Shown piece after piece: positions 14,338 to 25,250 of a DNA stretch of 64,000 nucleotides (positions within the stretch are counted from its first letter, which is position 1; each line of letters starts with the position of its first letter). Source of the DNA: Cercis canadensis. Its lineage: Eukaryota; Streptophyta; Magnoliopsida; Fabales; Fabaceae. The translations under genes were made by a program, and so were the position numbers. The notes below the pieces were generated by a model, which saw only the letters and a program-made list of their open reading frames with translations, did not search any database and was not told the origin of the DNA. The DNA is taken from positions 2,009,478 through 2,073,477 of the forward strand of contig QAOA01007183.1 in the NCBI GenBank assembly GCA_003255065.1, written 5' to 3'.

Positions 14338-17300
14338 TTAATTGCTGTTCCTTGTGGCATCGCCATTTGGGAGTTGAGACTCTGTCGGAAATCTTCCTGT
14401 AAAGGCCTCTGTGATAGGCTCCATATTACTTTTATCTGTAGTTGCTTCTTCCAGGGTGATCTTTTGAAAATTAGTGGCTAGGCTATTGTAACTTGACCCT
14501 CCAGGGGATAGTGAACCAGAATCTGTCCGAAGCTGAGCAGAGGGCAGCCACTTGATCCATTCATTGCGTCTCCTCAGCTTGTCAACCTGTACCAAATTTA
14601 AGCATCAACTCGTTAGGAAATAAATAGTAGCTTTCTGCTTAGCAAATTAAAAATGGTATCATCGTTTCATTCAGATCCACCATTCCTCACTGCTCAAATA
14701 CATGCCACCCAAGAACATGTCTCCAGTGCATAACAAAAGAAATTGATACATAGAAAATACTACAAAGTTTGAGAAATTACCCGCACTTCCACAACAGTGG
14801 AAGTTCTCAATGAATCCAGTATCAACTGAATGTTGCTTGTTAGACTTTTAACCTGCCAAAAGATATCATTAGAACAAAAACATATCTTAACAGTTGCAAA
14901 AAGTAAATGGCATTACAAGAACTGGTAGAATATAAGACGTTCATCAAGGTACTTAAGAGGGAACTGACATTAATGACACAAAAATGGACCATAATACTGC
15001 ATTCCAACATATGGTTGTTTACTGAGACCTAAAGAAATTTGGCAAAGAACACAAAGAAGGCTAGAGAGAAGGAGATTTAGCATCTTAACTGCCTCACATC
15101 CATGCCGTAAGAAAGTCACAAGATACAGATATATTTGATAGCACCAAAGTTACAGATATACTTTGGATAACAGCAACAAAGGGAATAAATCCCCTTTCTT
15201 TAAAGATTGACTAATTCAAAGAAGAAATCACCTTTTAAAAAGTAAATCTAATATTATTGAAGATAAAATAACAAACATCTGAAAATTCATAGACTTAAGG
15301 TAGGAGGGAGAAAATCTTGAATGGCAAGGGCGTTGATTTACTTTTGAAATCTTCCTAGAATGTATTTCTCATCAAGTTTCAACCCGTCTACCACCAAATC
15401 CAGCCCAGATGGATGGCTTGAGGGGCCTAAAATATCTAAGCATATGGTCCAGAATAAACTTTAACACTATATATGAAGGACATATATATTCTGCGGGTTC
15501 CTTGCATTATAAATGTAAATGGTATTATATATGTCCATAAAGGGCAATGAGCATGTTGCATATAATAGTTAATAAAATAATTATAAAAAATTCTGAGAAA
15601 TGATATGGGTTAGAATCCTAAGTATTCAACTTATGTTTCCAAAGGGACAAACATCTTCGCACATGAGAAACTTTACAACTCATACCATTACGAACAATAA
15701 CACTTTACACATGAAAACTTACAAGAATTAATGACAAAGTGCAACAGATATGCTATTATTTCTAAATAAACAGCACTACTTCACTAAAAGTGAATTGTTT
15801 ACTGAAAAAGTTTATGCAAAATGGAAAAAGTACATACTTAGTAACTGGTGAGATATAGAGCTGGCACCATAACACAAGAAAGATGACAATATCTCATAAC
15901 GAAAGGATTTCAAGAAAAAAATTTGAAGATTAGAGAATCTGACATAAGGGAAAGCAGAATAGTTTGCAACATGAAGTATTCAGTGTCAACCAAGTCAAAC
16001 TCACAGTTCTGGAAAGCTGTTAATTAATGTGGTATATGTACCAAAGAGAAATATATATAAATTCTAATTTGACAACAAATATTAGACACAGATAGATATA
16101 TTAAAACTCCAAAGAAGAATGATGAGAGCATTGCTTACTCGAGGGAAGCTTGCTATCAAAGTAATTGGAACCCAACCCTGTTCATCCATATTGGACCTTA
16201 AAAATTCATCCTTGACTAAATTTCCGTCACTGCCAAAGATAAATCAAGGCATAAATAGAAAATTGAACTGTCAAATATCTATTAGAAAAACAAGACTGAG
16301 GACAGTATGTTTACCTAAAGTAATATTCAATTTGATTCAATATCATATTGGTCAGAGGAGGCTCTGCAACAGGGAAGAACATAGCTGGAGGAGGGCTATG
16401 GGTAAAGAATGGCATGCCCCTGAAGGGTTCCAACGGTAGTGTTGGGAAATAATAGAATTCTAGAAAGGAGGAGAAAAAGCATTAGTTGTCTTTGTTATAT
16501 AGGAACACAGTAAGAAGGACAAATAAACTCACCAGGAAAACCCATGGGGTTTGCAAAGGGTCCTCCCACGGGCTGAGGTGCCACAAATGCAGCAGTGTTA
16601 GGCGGTGGATGCCTTACTAATCCCCTTGGAGGCACCCTTTGTTGGTGTATATTTCCGCGATCCTGATCACGTCTCCCCCCGTAATTGTTATGATAGGGGC
16701 CATCTCCACGAGGATGGGGGCCAAAGTTGCCCCTCCGAGAGGAACTCCTATGATCATTCACCGCTGGCACAAAGCTACCAACAGGTGGTCTTGTATCCCA
16801 GTTTCTTGTAGAATTATCAGGAACTCCTGATACCACATTACCATAGCTACTTGGAGGGACCTGAAATACAGGAAAGGGTGGTGGTGGGGGAGGTGGGGGA
16901 GGGTTAGAGATGCTGCTCTGTGCAGGACCAGCCCCAATGTTGTTGCCACCACCTCGCTTCACTGATCTTTGTCTATTATAGTTGGAAGAATTTGGTTTTG
17001 CATTACTAGTAGCTTGTTTCTGAGGTGAATGTGAAGTAACAGGCCCCTACAAATACCAAATAATAGCAAGATCATGCAAATATGAGTCACCAACAATTAT
17101 TTCTGTAGTTATAACAGCCTTCGCAAGTAAATAAGAGTTATAATCATAACAGCCTTCCTTATGAAGATTCATCTTGTTTGATTGCTGGGCAAAGGTAGAA
17201 TTAAGGAAACTACAATGCAAACGACAATAACTTTACTAGTTTGGGTAACTATCAACCTATATAGCCCACCTAATTATTAGGGAGAGTATATAAATTTGTT

Positions 17301-17911
17301 CTTTTATTGAATTAGTGAAATCTTAAGAAACACCATGTACGACGCAGATTCCTTTTACAAGCCTATTCCAAGCAAACACAGAATTAGGGCAAGGACTGGA
17401 ACCAAACCTGAGAAGTGGAGAGTGATCCATCGGTGGCAGTCTTCGAGGACAAGTCAGCTGACATTTTAGCCGAAGCCTTGGTGGATTCAGATAAAGCTGG
17501 CCAAGAGACCGCGCCCATTACAGGACCAACCTCAACAACGCCGTTAGAGGGCTTGTTCCAAGCAGGCTTCTTTGGACGACCCGCATTGCCGTTATTACCA
17601 TCAGAGGCATCTGCAGCAGCAATATTAAAATTATCCACCGGCGGTGAAGCAGTAGCCGCCTTCGGGGAGGAATCAGACGATGGTGTCGGGTCCGGCACAG
17701 AGGTAGTCAGCGATGACGAAGAAGAAGATGATGACGGCGGCGATTGGTGAATGCCGGGTATTGATTCCGGCTCACCACCTCGGACAACTTGAGCCCAGGG
17801 AGACGGCAGGTTTTTTCGCGGGAACTTAGGGCTATTGCTATCCCCAGTCCCAGATATTCCAGCACTAGTCGGCGAGTGATGGTTAGAAGAAGAATCAGTT
17901 GTGGTAACCAT
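14338..17911 (-). CDS. LARP1C: La-related protein 1C-type RNA-binding protein, 6 exons
   Basis: Exons 17911-17408, 17046-16533, 16459-16315, 16229-16139, 14852-14781 and 14586-14338 join in phase to 524 residues. The N-terminal half is low complexity: Ser/Pro-rich, then a Pro9 run, then RG/HP-rich segments likely to be disordered. The La motif spans roughly residues 370-460: MILNQIEYYFSDGNLVKDEF, then FLRSNMDEQGWVPITLIASF and VRVDKLRRRNEWIKWL. Plant LARP1B/C proteins have the La motif but lack the DM15 repeats of LARP1A. They act in the cytoplasm in mRNA binding and decay and have been linked to senescence and stress. The ATG at 17911 is used because the upstream codon at 17917 is TTG. The 5' flank has AAACCCTA (telo-box) motifs on the coding strand near 17921-17928 and 18068-18076, common in ribosome- and RNA-related plant genes. 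The long intron 4 (14853-16138) has nothing recognisable. Confidence 0.92.
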
Positions 17912-18896
17912 TGCCAATTAGGGTTTCTAGTTTTTACAAAACCAAAACTGCAGAGAGATTGATCAGTATTATAACCGAAAGCATCAATAAATAAATTAAT
18001 AAATCGATGAGGTTATTGAAAACCCAAAAACAAAAACAAAACAAAAAATATTAAAGAGAATAATAAGTTAGGGTTTCTCTCAAGAATGGCAACTTTGATA
18101 GTACTAAGGTCGGATCTTGCTCGGGGAAAGAACCCTATGAAGTCTGAACACAAAACCTGCGATCTCTGCCTCTCTCCCCTCTGTTTCTTTTAGGACTCGG
18201 AAACAAGTGCAGGTTTTCTGTTATGAAACCTAAATTTACAAAACAAATTCCTAAATTTATTTTTCTACACTATTTTACGACCTCATTTTATATTTACTAT
18301 ATTACCCTCCCTATATGGATTGTACTACTCGAAAAACTTTCACTACGTCGCAGTCGTATTACGGAAATCTGACTGTGTCTTCTTTATATGTATTTTTTTT
18401 AAAAAAAAAAAAATTACTTATCAAAATAAAATATTTTTGAATGATTATTTATAGAATATATTTTCTTATTTTATTTTATTTAATAAAAATGGAAAAAATA
18501 ATGTCATTTATAGAAAATATGATTTGTATTTAAATTCTAAAAATATATATATTAAGATTTTTTTATACTTTTAATTATAATTTTATATTCAAACACAAAA
18601 TTTATAAACTCTAAAAATATATTAATATCACTTAACTACAAATTATTTAATATATATTAATAATTATCATATACAATATTGTAAGGTCTATTTTTGTTAA
18701 TACTAATTTAATTGTAGAGAATTTTCTATTAAGAATATTTTTTAGACAAAGATTTCGGTGATCAATAATTTTTATATATTAACATAAATATGATAGGTCA
18801 CTATATAAAGTATTAATATTTGATTTGATTAGAAGAATAAATTTCCTTTCTTAAAAAGAGAAAATATTTGCCCCCTTTATAAAAGGACTGAAACAT
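17912..18896. other. LARP1C 5' flank and AT-rich intergenic DNA
   Basis: The first ~300 bases are the presumed 5' UTR and promoter of LARP1C with telo-box motifs. From 18370 on the sequence is strongly AT-rich with no gene seen. Confidence 0.6.
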
Positions 18897-18904
18897 TCAT
18901 CAAT

Positions 18905-21087
18905 TAATATTTTAAAAATTAGATCGAACCAAACAATCCAACTGGTGCTCGATTAGGATACCAATTCAGTTAAAACTGGTAAACCGTTTAGGCGGTCGAA
19001 CTGATAAAAATTGGTAAGGACAAGTAAAACCCTAAACCGGTACCGATTTGTAATAATAGGACGGTTCAAAGATTTTATTAAAAAAAAAAAAACTCCAAAA
19101 CGGCGTCGTTTGCTGAGGGATCTTCATTCGCTAACGCAGTGCAAGCTTCTCCATTCTCTTCTTCTCTTTTCAATTTTCCCCCATTCCTTCTCCATTCTCC
19201 ATTCTCTCAGCCCTAATCTCCCTCCATTCAACCTCCGGCAGACACCCATCAATACCAACGGACACACCTGCGTTCTACCATTTCTGGCACCGGTGAGATT
19301 TTCACTTATTTTCAGTTTTAATCTCTGTTTAACCAGCAAATGGTCCACATTCTGCTTTTTGCTTGTTGACTGAAATCATGGATGATTGTGTTAGGAGGAA
19401 CGTTGGTTAACTAGTCTCTCAAATGGGGTTGTGGATTTTTGTTTGGTTGATTCATTGACAATTCCTGAACCCGAATGGTCCCCTTTCATTCAGATAAAAA
19501 ATTATCCCCAAAAGATCACTTTTTTATTGGTATTGATTCTTAACTTGGTAGTTCCAAGTATTTCTAACGGGATTTTAGTCATCGAAAAGAAATTGTTTTT
19601 AATTTTGGTGTTCTATTTTTCTATGTCGGACTCTCTTATTGGATTTCAATTGGCTTCTGCAGTGAATTTTCTCTGTTTCCTTATAAATTTGGAAGTTGGT
19701 AATGGAGTTATATCTGTGCTTGCAATTAGAGATGGGGGAGAGAAAACTAGAGATAGGTTATGTTTCTGAAGCCAAGCCTCATGCTGTATTAACTCCATTT
19801 CGCGACCTTCTTGCTAGACTTAATGACTTTGCTTCAAGTGGCTTCATTCCCCCTGTTAGCTGCTTGATTTCTGATGGTCTTATGACCTTCACTAAGAAAC
19901 CTACTCAAGAACTTGGAGTCCCTAATGTCTATTTGTATTTCTGGATTTAAAATGGGGCTCTGTGCCATGCATTCATTTTTTTTTTCTTTGGTTTCTACCA
20001 TCTTTAATATCAAATTAAGTATATGCTAATTAATATATCAGTATATAATCTATTACCCTTCTTGTGCTCTATACTCCATAGGCTGATAATTGAGTTGCTC
20101 TTGCTGGAACTAAGGGTGATAGGGTAATAGTGCAGGGGTTTTATCACTTACTCTTGTAACTCATGCTTTTAGTTGGTTGGAACTTCCCATTTTCTACCTT
20201 TTCTTTAGCTGCACGTTTTCTATATTTTGATGCTTGTACATTGCAGGTATCCAATTTAAAGCTTAGCTTGCTAAATGTTCTTTGGAGTATCAGTTAGTCC
20301 TATTGCAATTTATTATGATGCAGAACGTTGTTTTACAATGTAATTCCTTGTGGCAATATTTTACAATTTTTCGAGTAGAGCAAGCTAGAAATACTCTTTC
20401 TCAAAATTCTTAGATTTTAACTGATTATGCCAACTTTTGTCAAGCTAGATTATGTTTTCTGGTTAGTGAAATACTTCTTACATGTATTGTAGAAGTTACT
20501 GAACAACTTAATAGCATAAACTTGAGATCCAATAAATCACTTGGAAATTTTGTAATATACATCTTAAGAGTACACTAGATGCCGGTAAATCCTTGCAATT
20601 TGCTGCTTCTTATATTACATGTACACAGTACACTAACATCAAGTGCAAGTGTCACAGATCCAGCAGCAGAACAAAGCAAAAAGAAGGTAAACGAAAAAGA
20701 AACATTTCACTTCATGATATTGAGTAGCTAGGGAAAGAGTAATATGAGCTTTAACTTGATACAGAAAACTAATATTAATAATGAAAGCTTAAGAAATTAA
20801 AGTAAAACTAGGACCAAAAAAAAAAAACTTTGATTTACCATTTTTCAATGAATTGTGAGTTTGAGACTTGTGTTTGACTAAAAGTTATGATTATGTTAAA
20901 TGTTTAATTTTTTGTGAATTAGTTTGAGTAAGTTTTAAACATTTTTCTTTGTTTTGTAGTTATTTTTTGCTATTTTATGAGCAATATATTATATTGTACT
21001 TATATTATAAAATTTTAAAAACATGTTTTAGTGTGACCGTTTTGACTGGTCATTTTTTGACACACCGATTCAATTTTTAAAACATTG
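18905..21087. mobile_element. hAT-like non-autonomous element carrying gene fragments
   Basis: Left end TAATATTTTAAAAATT and right end (reverse complement) CAATGTTTTAAAAATT are inverted repeats. They are bordered by TCATCAAT (18897-18904) and TGATCAAT (21088-21095), a 7-of-8 match as expected for an old 8-bp hAT target duplication. Subterminal sequences at both ends resemble those of the element at 29484-30519, so the two are one family. The 2183-bp interior holds a UGT85-type fragment (19732-19949) and, at about 19130-19290, a pyrimidine-rich stretch ending in a donor-like GTGAGA that looks like a gene's 5' UTR exon. No transposase is seen. The boundaries are inferred from imperfect repeats; separate fragments lying close together is the alternative. 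Confidence 0.55.
19732..19949 (+). pseudogene. UGT85A-type UDP-glycosyltransferase fragment
   Basis: The frame reads MGERKLEIGYVSEAKPHAV, like the start of UGT85-group glucosyltransferases (KPHAV then normally a PAQGH motif). It then jumps to LTPFRDLLARLND, PPVSCLISDGLMTFTKK and ELGVPN. In intact family members those segments lie about 100 residues in, so an internal block including the PAQGH acceptor-site region is missing, and there is no PSPG sugar-donor motif anywhere downstream. A stop follows at about 19948. It is a broken, non-catalytic piece that lies inside the hAT-like element at 18905-21087, suggesting it moved with it. Confidence 0.75.
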
Positions 21088-21959
21088 TGATCAATACAAT
21101 ATTTTTTGCTGACTATTACATCAGTAATATAATATTAAAATATTTTCATACACTGAATAAGGAAATATTTTTAAGATTATTTTATCAACTAAACAACTAA
21201 AAATACAAAAGAAAATGTCGTGTAACGTTATAACTTTTACACGGGATTTGGATAATAATAAGCTTCAAGCTTCTCTTGGTTGAGACCTTTTTTTCGTCTT
21301 CGGCTTCTGTTCACTTGATCGAGACGTGAGACAGGAAGTTAAGTGGATTCAAAACCTGATGATGAAGCTTTAAGCCCATATATTAGACTGGGTAGGCACG
21401 CAAATGAACAATGAACACAGAAGTTAAGTGGATTCTGATTTTTTGTTTTTTGCTAATTTTTTTGATACGATTTGCTACAACTGATTTCGTTTTGTTTCTT
21501 GGTCATACCTACGTAATATGACGGCTTTTTTTTTTTTTTTTTTTTCGCTTTTTTTTNNNNNNNNNNNNTTTTTTTTTTTTTTTTCGCTGTAAATGTGCTA
21601 TGACGGCCTTAAACCCATAATTCTTTACCTATGTAGCCCAACTTCATTAGCTGGCCTTTTCATTCGGTTTAATTTCTGCAAAATGGACCTTTTTTTTTGT
21701 TTAAAGCATGAGACAAATTGGAAACACAAATAGGAATATCCTTCAAAAACACAATGGGCTAAAATCTGAACGGTAAATAAAGGGTTTAAGTATGTCAAGT
21801 TTAAGTTTAAATGGATGCAGTTTTAAATTTTTGTAACCTAACAATGTAGTTAGTGAAAAGTAATGAGACATGTAATGATAAAAACATTAGTCATTGGCAA
21901 TTATGTTAGGAAAAAATAAAATAAAACTGCAATAAAGAGCATTTCTATGAGAAGCTTAA
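21088..21959. other. Intergenic, contains assembly gap
   Basis: AT-rich DNA with no gene. It includes the N run at 21557-21568 inside long T homopolymers. Confidence 0.7.
21557..21568. other. Assembly gap (12 N)
   Basis: Twelve N flanked on both sides by long poly-T and by a repeated TTTTCGCT segment, so the true length here is unknown. Confidence 0.98.
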
Positions 21960-22799
21960 GGGTTTGTTTGTGAGTTAAAATTGGAGGGAAATGAGAGGAA
22001 AATAAATGAATAAATGTGTTTATCCTATTGTTTGAGAGTTTAAGATTAAAAAAGGAAAGAAAACCAATGGATAACCTTAAACACTCATATTCTTTTTTTG
22101 CTTTTACTTTTGTGTTCTTCTAATTTGGGGGATTTGAAAATTGAAAAAAAGTAATTTACTATGAGTAAAACTTTTTTTTAGTCCTTGAAAAATGTAGCTA
22201 CTGACAAATTCGTCATCTAAAAATTTTCAGTGACAAATTGGTCCTTGAATTATTATTCTGTCTGACAAATTAGTCCTCTGGTATTTTAATGAAAAAAGTT
22301 CTGGATCCCTGTAGACCCCTTTCCTAAATTTTTTTCACTGATCTTGCCTAGCTATATTTAAGCTCTCCTTTTCTCATTCAAGTCCTTCTTTTCTTTTCAT
22401 TGATCTTGCCTACCAGAGGACTAATTTGTCAGCGAAATAATAATTCAATGACTAATTTGTCACCAAACATTTTTGGAAGACAAATTTATCAATGACTACA
22501 TTTTTCAATGACTAAAAAAGGGTTTTACTCATTTACTATTATACCTCTATTTATTTCTTCAAATTCTTTTTCAAACATTATTTATATAACATTATTAAAT
22601 TTTATATTAAATATATTTACTTTATAAATAACGGATAAATTTGTAAAATTATAAATTTTTATTTATTTTCTTTCATTTTGCTAATTTTAATCATTCAAAC
22701 AAAAGAGAGGAAAATTCTTCCATTTCCCTTTCCTTCCTTTCTCTCTCTTTCCTCTCATCTCATTTCCTTTCCTCTCACTTCAAACTCCCAAACAGACCC
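21960..22799. mobile_element. Harbinger/Tourist-like MITE, copy 1, interrupted by a second MITE
   Basis: Ends GGGTTTGTTTGTGAGTT and its partner AACTCCCAAACAGACCC are inverted repeats. The flanking trinucleotide is TAA at 21957-21959 and 22800-22802, the usual PIF/Harbinger target duplication. The subterminal regions are purine-rich on the left and pyrimidine-rich (TTTCCTTTCCT) on the right. It is split by the element at 22163-22530, so the original length was about 460 bp. Related copies lie at 22973-23816 and 52794-53459. Confidence 0.85.
22163..22530. mobile_element. Mutator-like MITE nested in the Harbinger MITE
   Basis: Terminal repeats GAGTAAAAC and GTTTTACTC continue into long inverted arms containing the words GTCCTTGAAAAATGTAG and GACAAATT. 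It is flanked by perfect 9-bp duplications ATTTACTAT at 22154-22162 and 22531-22539. The 368-bp element has no coding capacity. The perfect duplication indicates insertion after the surrounding MITE arrived. Confidence 0.88.
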
Positions 22800-22808
22800 T
22801 AAATGAAA

Positions 22809-22933
22809 TGAGACCACAATAAAATTGGATAGAAAAGTATGTTGTTGAAATGATACTTTTTAAATCAGAANTGAGACCACAATAAATTTGGATAGAAAAG
22901 TATGTTGTTGAAATGATACTTTTTAAATCAGAA
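22809..22933. repeat. 62-bp near-duplicate around a single N (22871)
   Basis: Sequence 22809-22870 recurs at 22872-22933 with one mismatch, separated by one N. This looks like an unmerged contig overlap. Confidence 0.8.
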
Positions 22934-22972
22934 GTAAAAAAAAAAAATTAGTATTCCATTGAATTTCTCCAA

Positions 22973-23816
22973 GGCTCTGTTTGGGAGTTTTTTTGGAGGG
23001 TCTAGGAGAGAAGATGAGAGGAAAGGGAGGGAAAGGAAGGAAAAGGAAAGGGAAGAGTTTTCCTCTCTTTTGTTTGGATGATTAAAATAAGGAAAAGGAA
23101 AGGAAAGTGAAGGAAAAATCTTATTGTAAAATATTTTTACTAGTTTACCCTTTATTATCTTTTCACTCTTTTGTTCTAATTCAATTTTTTTAATTATAAA
23201 TGTAATTATTATTTATTTATTAAAAAATAAAATTTGACAATAACCGAATTCATACTCTAATTAAGTACATTTTCATAAAAAAGTAAAATTTCATAAATAT
23301 TAAATTATTAATATATAATATACACTTATTGCTTCTAATGAGTCATAAAAAAATTAATATACTATATATTTTCAAAAAGAAAATAAACTGTGCATCTGAA
23401 AAATTATGCAAATTCTATTGCTTTATGGGTTGCAATTAATTAAATTAGAGTGATGATAAAAGGGATTATTTATAATTTTTTCATTAGATGGATATAATTA
23501 AAATTTTTAATTAGAAATATAAAAGAATTACAATTTAAACATAAAACTTCAACTTTTTTGCTTTCTTTTCTTATCCAACAATTCAATGGTGGTAGATAGT
23601 ATGGGTAAATTAGTAAATTAATTCTCTACCCCTCCAAACCCCCCAATTTGGGGGGTTGAAATTTGTGAATGAAAAAAGGAGTGCAAGGGTCAAAGTTTAA
23701 CCCTTGGTCTCCTTCCCCTTTCAAACTTAAAACTCCCAAACAAGGGAGTGGACTCTCTCATTCCTCTCCTCTCCTCTCCTCTCCTTTCCCTTCCAAAAGA
23801 ACTCCCAAACATACCC
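22973..23816. mobile_element. Harbinger/Tourist-like MITE, copy 2
   Basis: Begins GGCTCTGTTTGGGAGTT and ends AACTCCCAAACATACCC, flanked by CAA at 22970-22972 and 23817-23819. Length 844 bp. The subterminal purine and pyrimidine tracts match copy 1. A near-palindrome of C and G runs at about 23637-23658 and a further inverted repeat up to about 23740 suggest an extra internal hairpin or a nested insertion. The frames at 23669-23968 are not genes. Confidence 0.82.
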
Positions 23817-23819
23817 CAA

Positions 23820-24897
23820 AAGCTCTAATTTTTTGCTTAATAGACAACCCCTTAACAACGACAGTTACCATACAATCTAGCCGAATGCCATTTAAGATAG
23901 CAGCAATCAGTAAGAGGGGAGGGAAGCCACGAAACTTTTTAAGTCGGCGCAGCAATTACTTTAACTGAGTGTGAATTTAAGCTCAACAACCCGTAAACAT
24001 GTATCCTAATTTGTGGCTTCAAGGAAATTTCTATGTTTGAACATTTGCATCTGCGATGTCTCTTCTGTGAATTAGTTAGTCTCTTCATATTAGATAAATC
24101 ATAAAATAAGAAAAACGCGGTTTAATTTCATCACCACCTACCAAAACATTGTCGCGACTCGCGTATGCTATATTTTTGAATTCTGGGTAGATAAATGAGA
24201 TGCTTAATAGATGTTTATCTGTTTGAACTTTTTAAATAATACAATCTTCTCGGTCGATTGTTATTTAGAGTTTACTCAGAGTCAGAGCTATAAAGAAATC
24301 AAGTCGTCCTGGTGCCAATAAATGTTTTTTTAATAATTTTGTGGTAGCTGCAAGAACCAAAATATTGTATAAATTTCCTTTGGCTACTACGATTTTTATT
24401 TGAGTTTAAATTTAATTTATTCTTAATGTAAAACTGCTTACACTAATACCTAATAATATGTTGTGACATCATCCATAATGTTAAAACTTTTGTTTGAAAG
24501 AAAATTACGTTCAGTTTTTAAAATAAAAAAATGCATATATTTCAATTTCAGGAAAACGTAAAATAAGTGGCCCATTCATAGTGCATTTTTTATTCTGAAA
24601 AGTCAAACTTGATCAACCGTTCACGTTTTGTAGTTTTGGGCTATTTTTTTGTTATCCAAAACATTAAACCAATAAAAGACAAAAAAGAAGTTGGTGGCCC
24701 GTTGGCCATGCAGCCCAGTGTCCCTTCCGGAAAACAACTCTCGTAGTGTCAAAGCGGAAGTTGTTTCAGCTGGGCTATACGACTTTCAAGTTTCAACCGC
24801 GTGCATTTGGATTTTCTTTAATTGATGTCATTTTCTACTACCAAAAAAAAAAAAAAGAGGTTCTGAAAAACAAAGGGGCCCCTCTAAAGTGAGAGAA
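23820..24897. other. Intergenic, nothing recognised
   Basis: No gene, tRNA or bounded element seen. It is the distal upstream region of the CAD-family gene. Confidence 0.6.
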
Positions 24898-24900
24898 TAC

Positions 24901-25097
24901 GATCTGTTTGATTTCTGTTTTTAAAAATTATTTTTTATTTTTTAAATTAATAAAATAAAAAACTTATTTAATATGATTACTTTTAAAAATATATTTTAAA
25001 AATTTATTCTCACAAAATTATTTTAAAAATTAAAAATTAAAAATAAGAAATAATTATTTTTAAAAATAAAAAAATAAAAACACTTTCAAACACACCC
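24901..25097. mobile_element. Small AT-rich Tourist-like MITE beside the CAD promoter
   Basis: Left end GATCTGTTTGATTTCTG and right end CTTTCAAACACACCC are imperfect inverted repeats, with TAC on both sides (24898-24900 and 25098-25100). The 197-bp interior is almost all A/T and self-complementary. It ends 18 bases before the TATA box of the downstream gene. Confidence 0.65.
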
Positions 25098-25115
25098 TAC
25101 ATTTCCAATTTCCTC

Positions 25116-25122
25116 TATAAAA
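25116..25122 (+). promoter_or_regulatory. TATA box of the CAD-family gene
   Basis: TATAAAA about 130 bases before the ATG at 25251, followed by a pyrimidine-rich leader. Confidence 0.6.
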
Positions 25123-25250
25123 TCTAAAGCTCGGCAACTCTTCCTCAGCTATCTCCTCCTAGTCCTCGTATTGCTACCCAAAATATCTTGGGAGAGAGAA
25201 GTGAGGCCGTGTGACGTGCCTGTTTCTTTAACACTTGTGTTGTGCGTCTT

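Noticed and set aside
17415..17750. Plus-strand acidic frame of 111 codons
   Set aside because: Antisense of the Ser-rich first exon of LARP1C.
19011..19373. Plus-strand frame of 120 codons
   Set aside because: Low-complexity CT-rich translation inside the hAT-like element, more like a captured 5' UTR than coding sequence.
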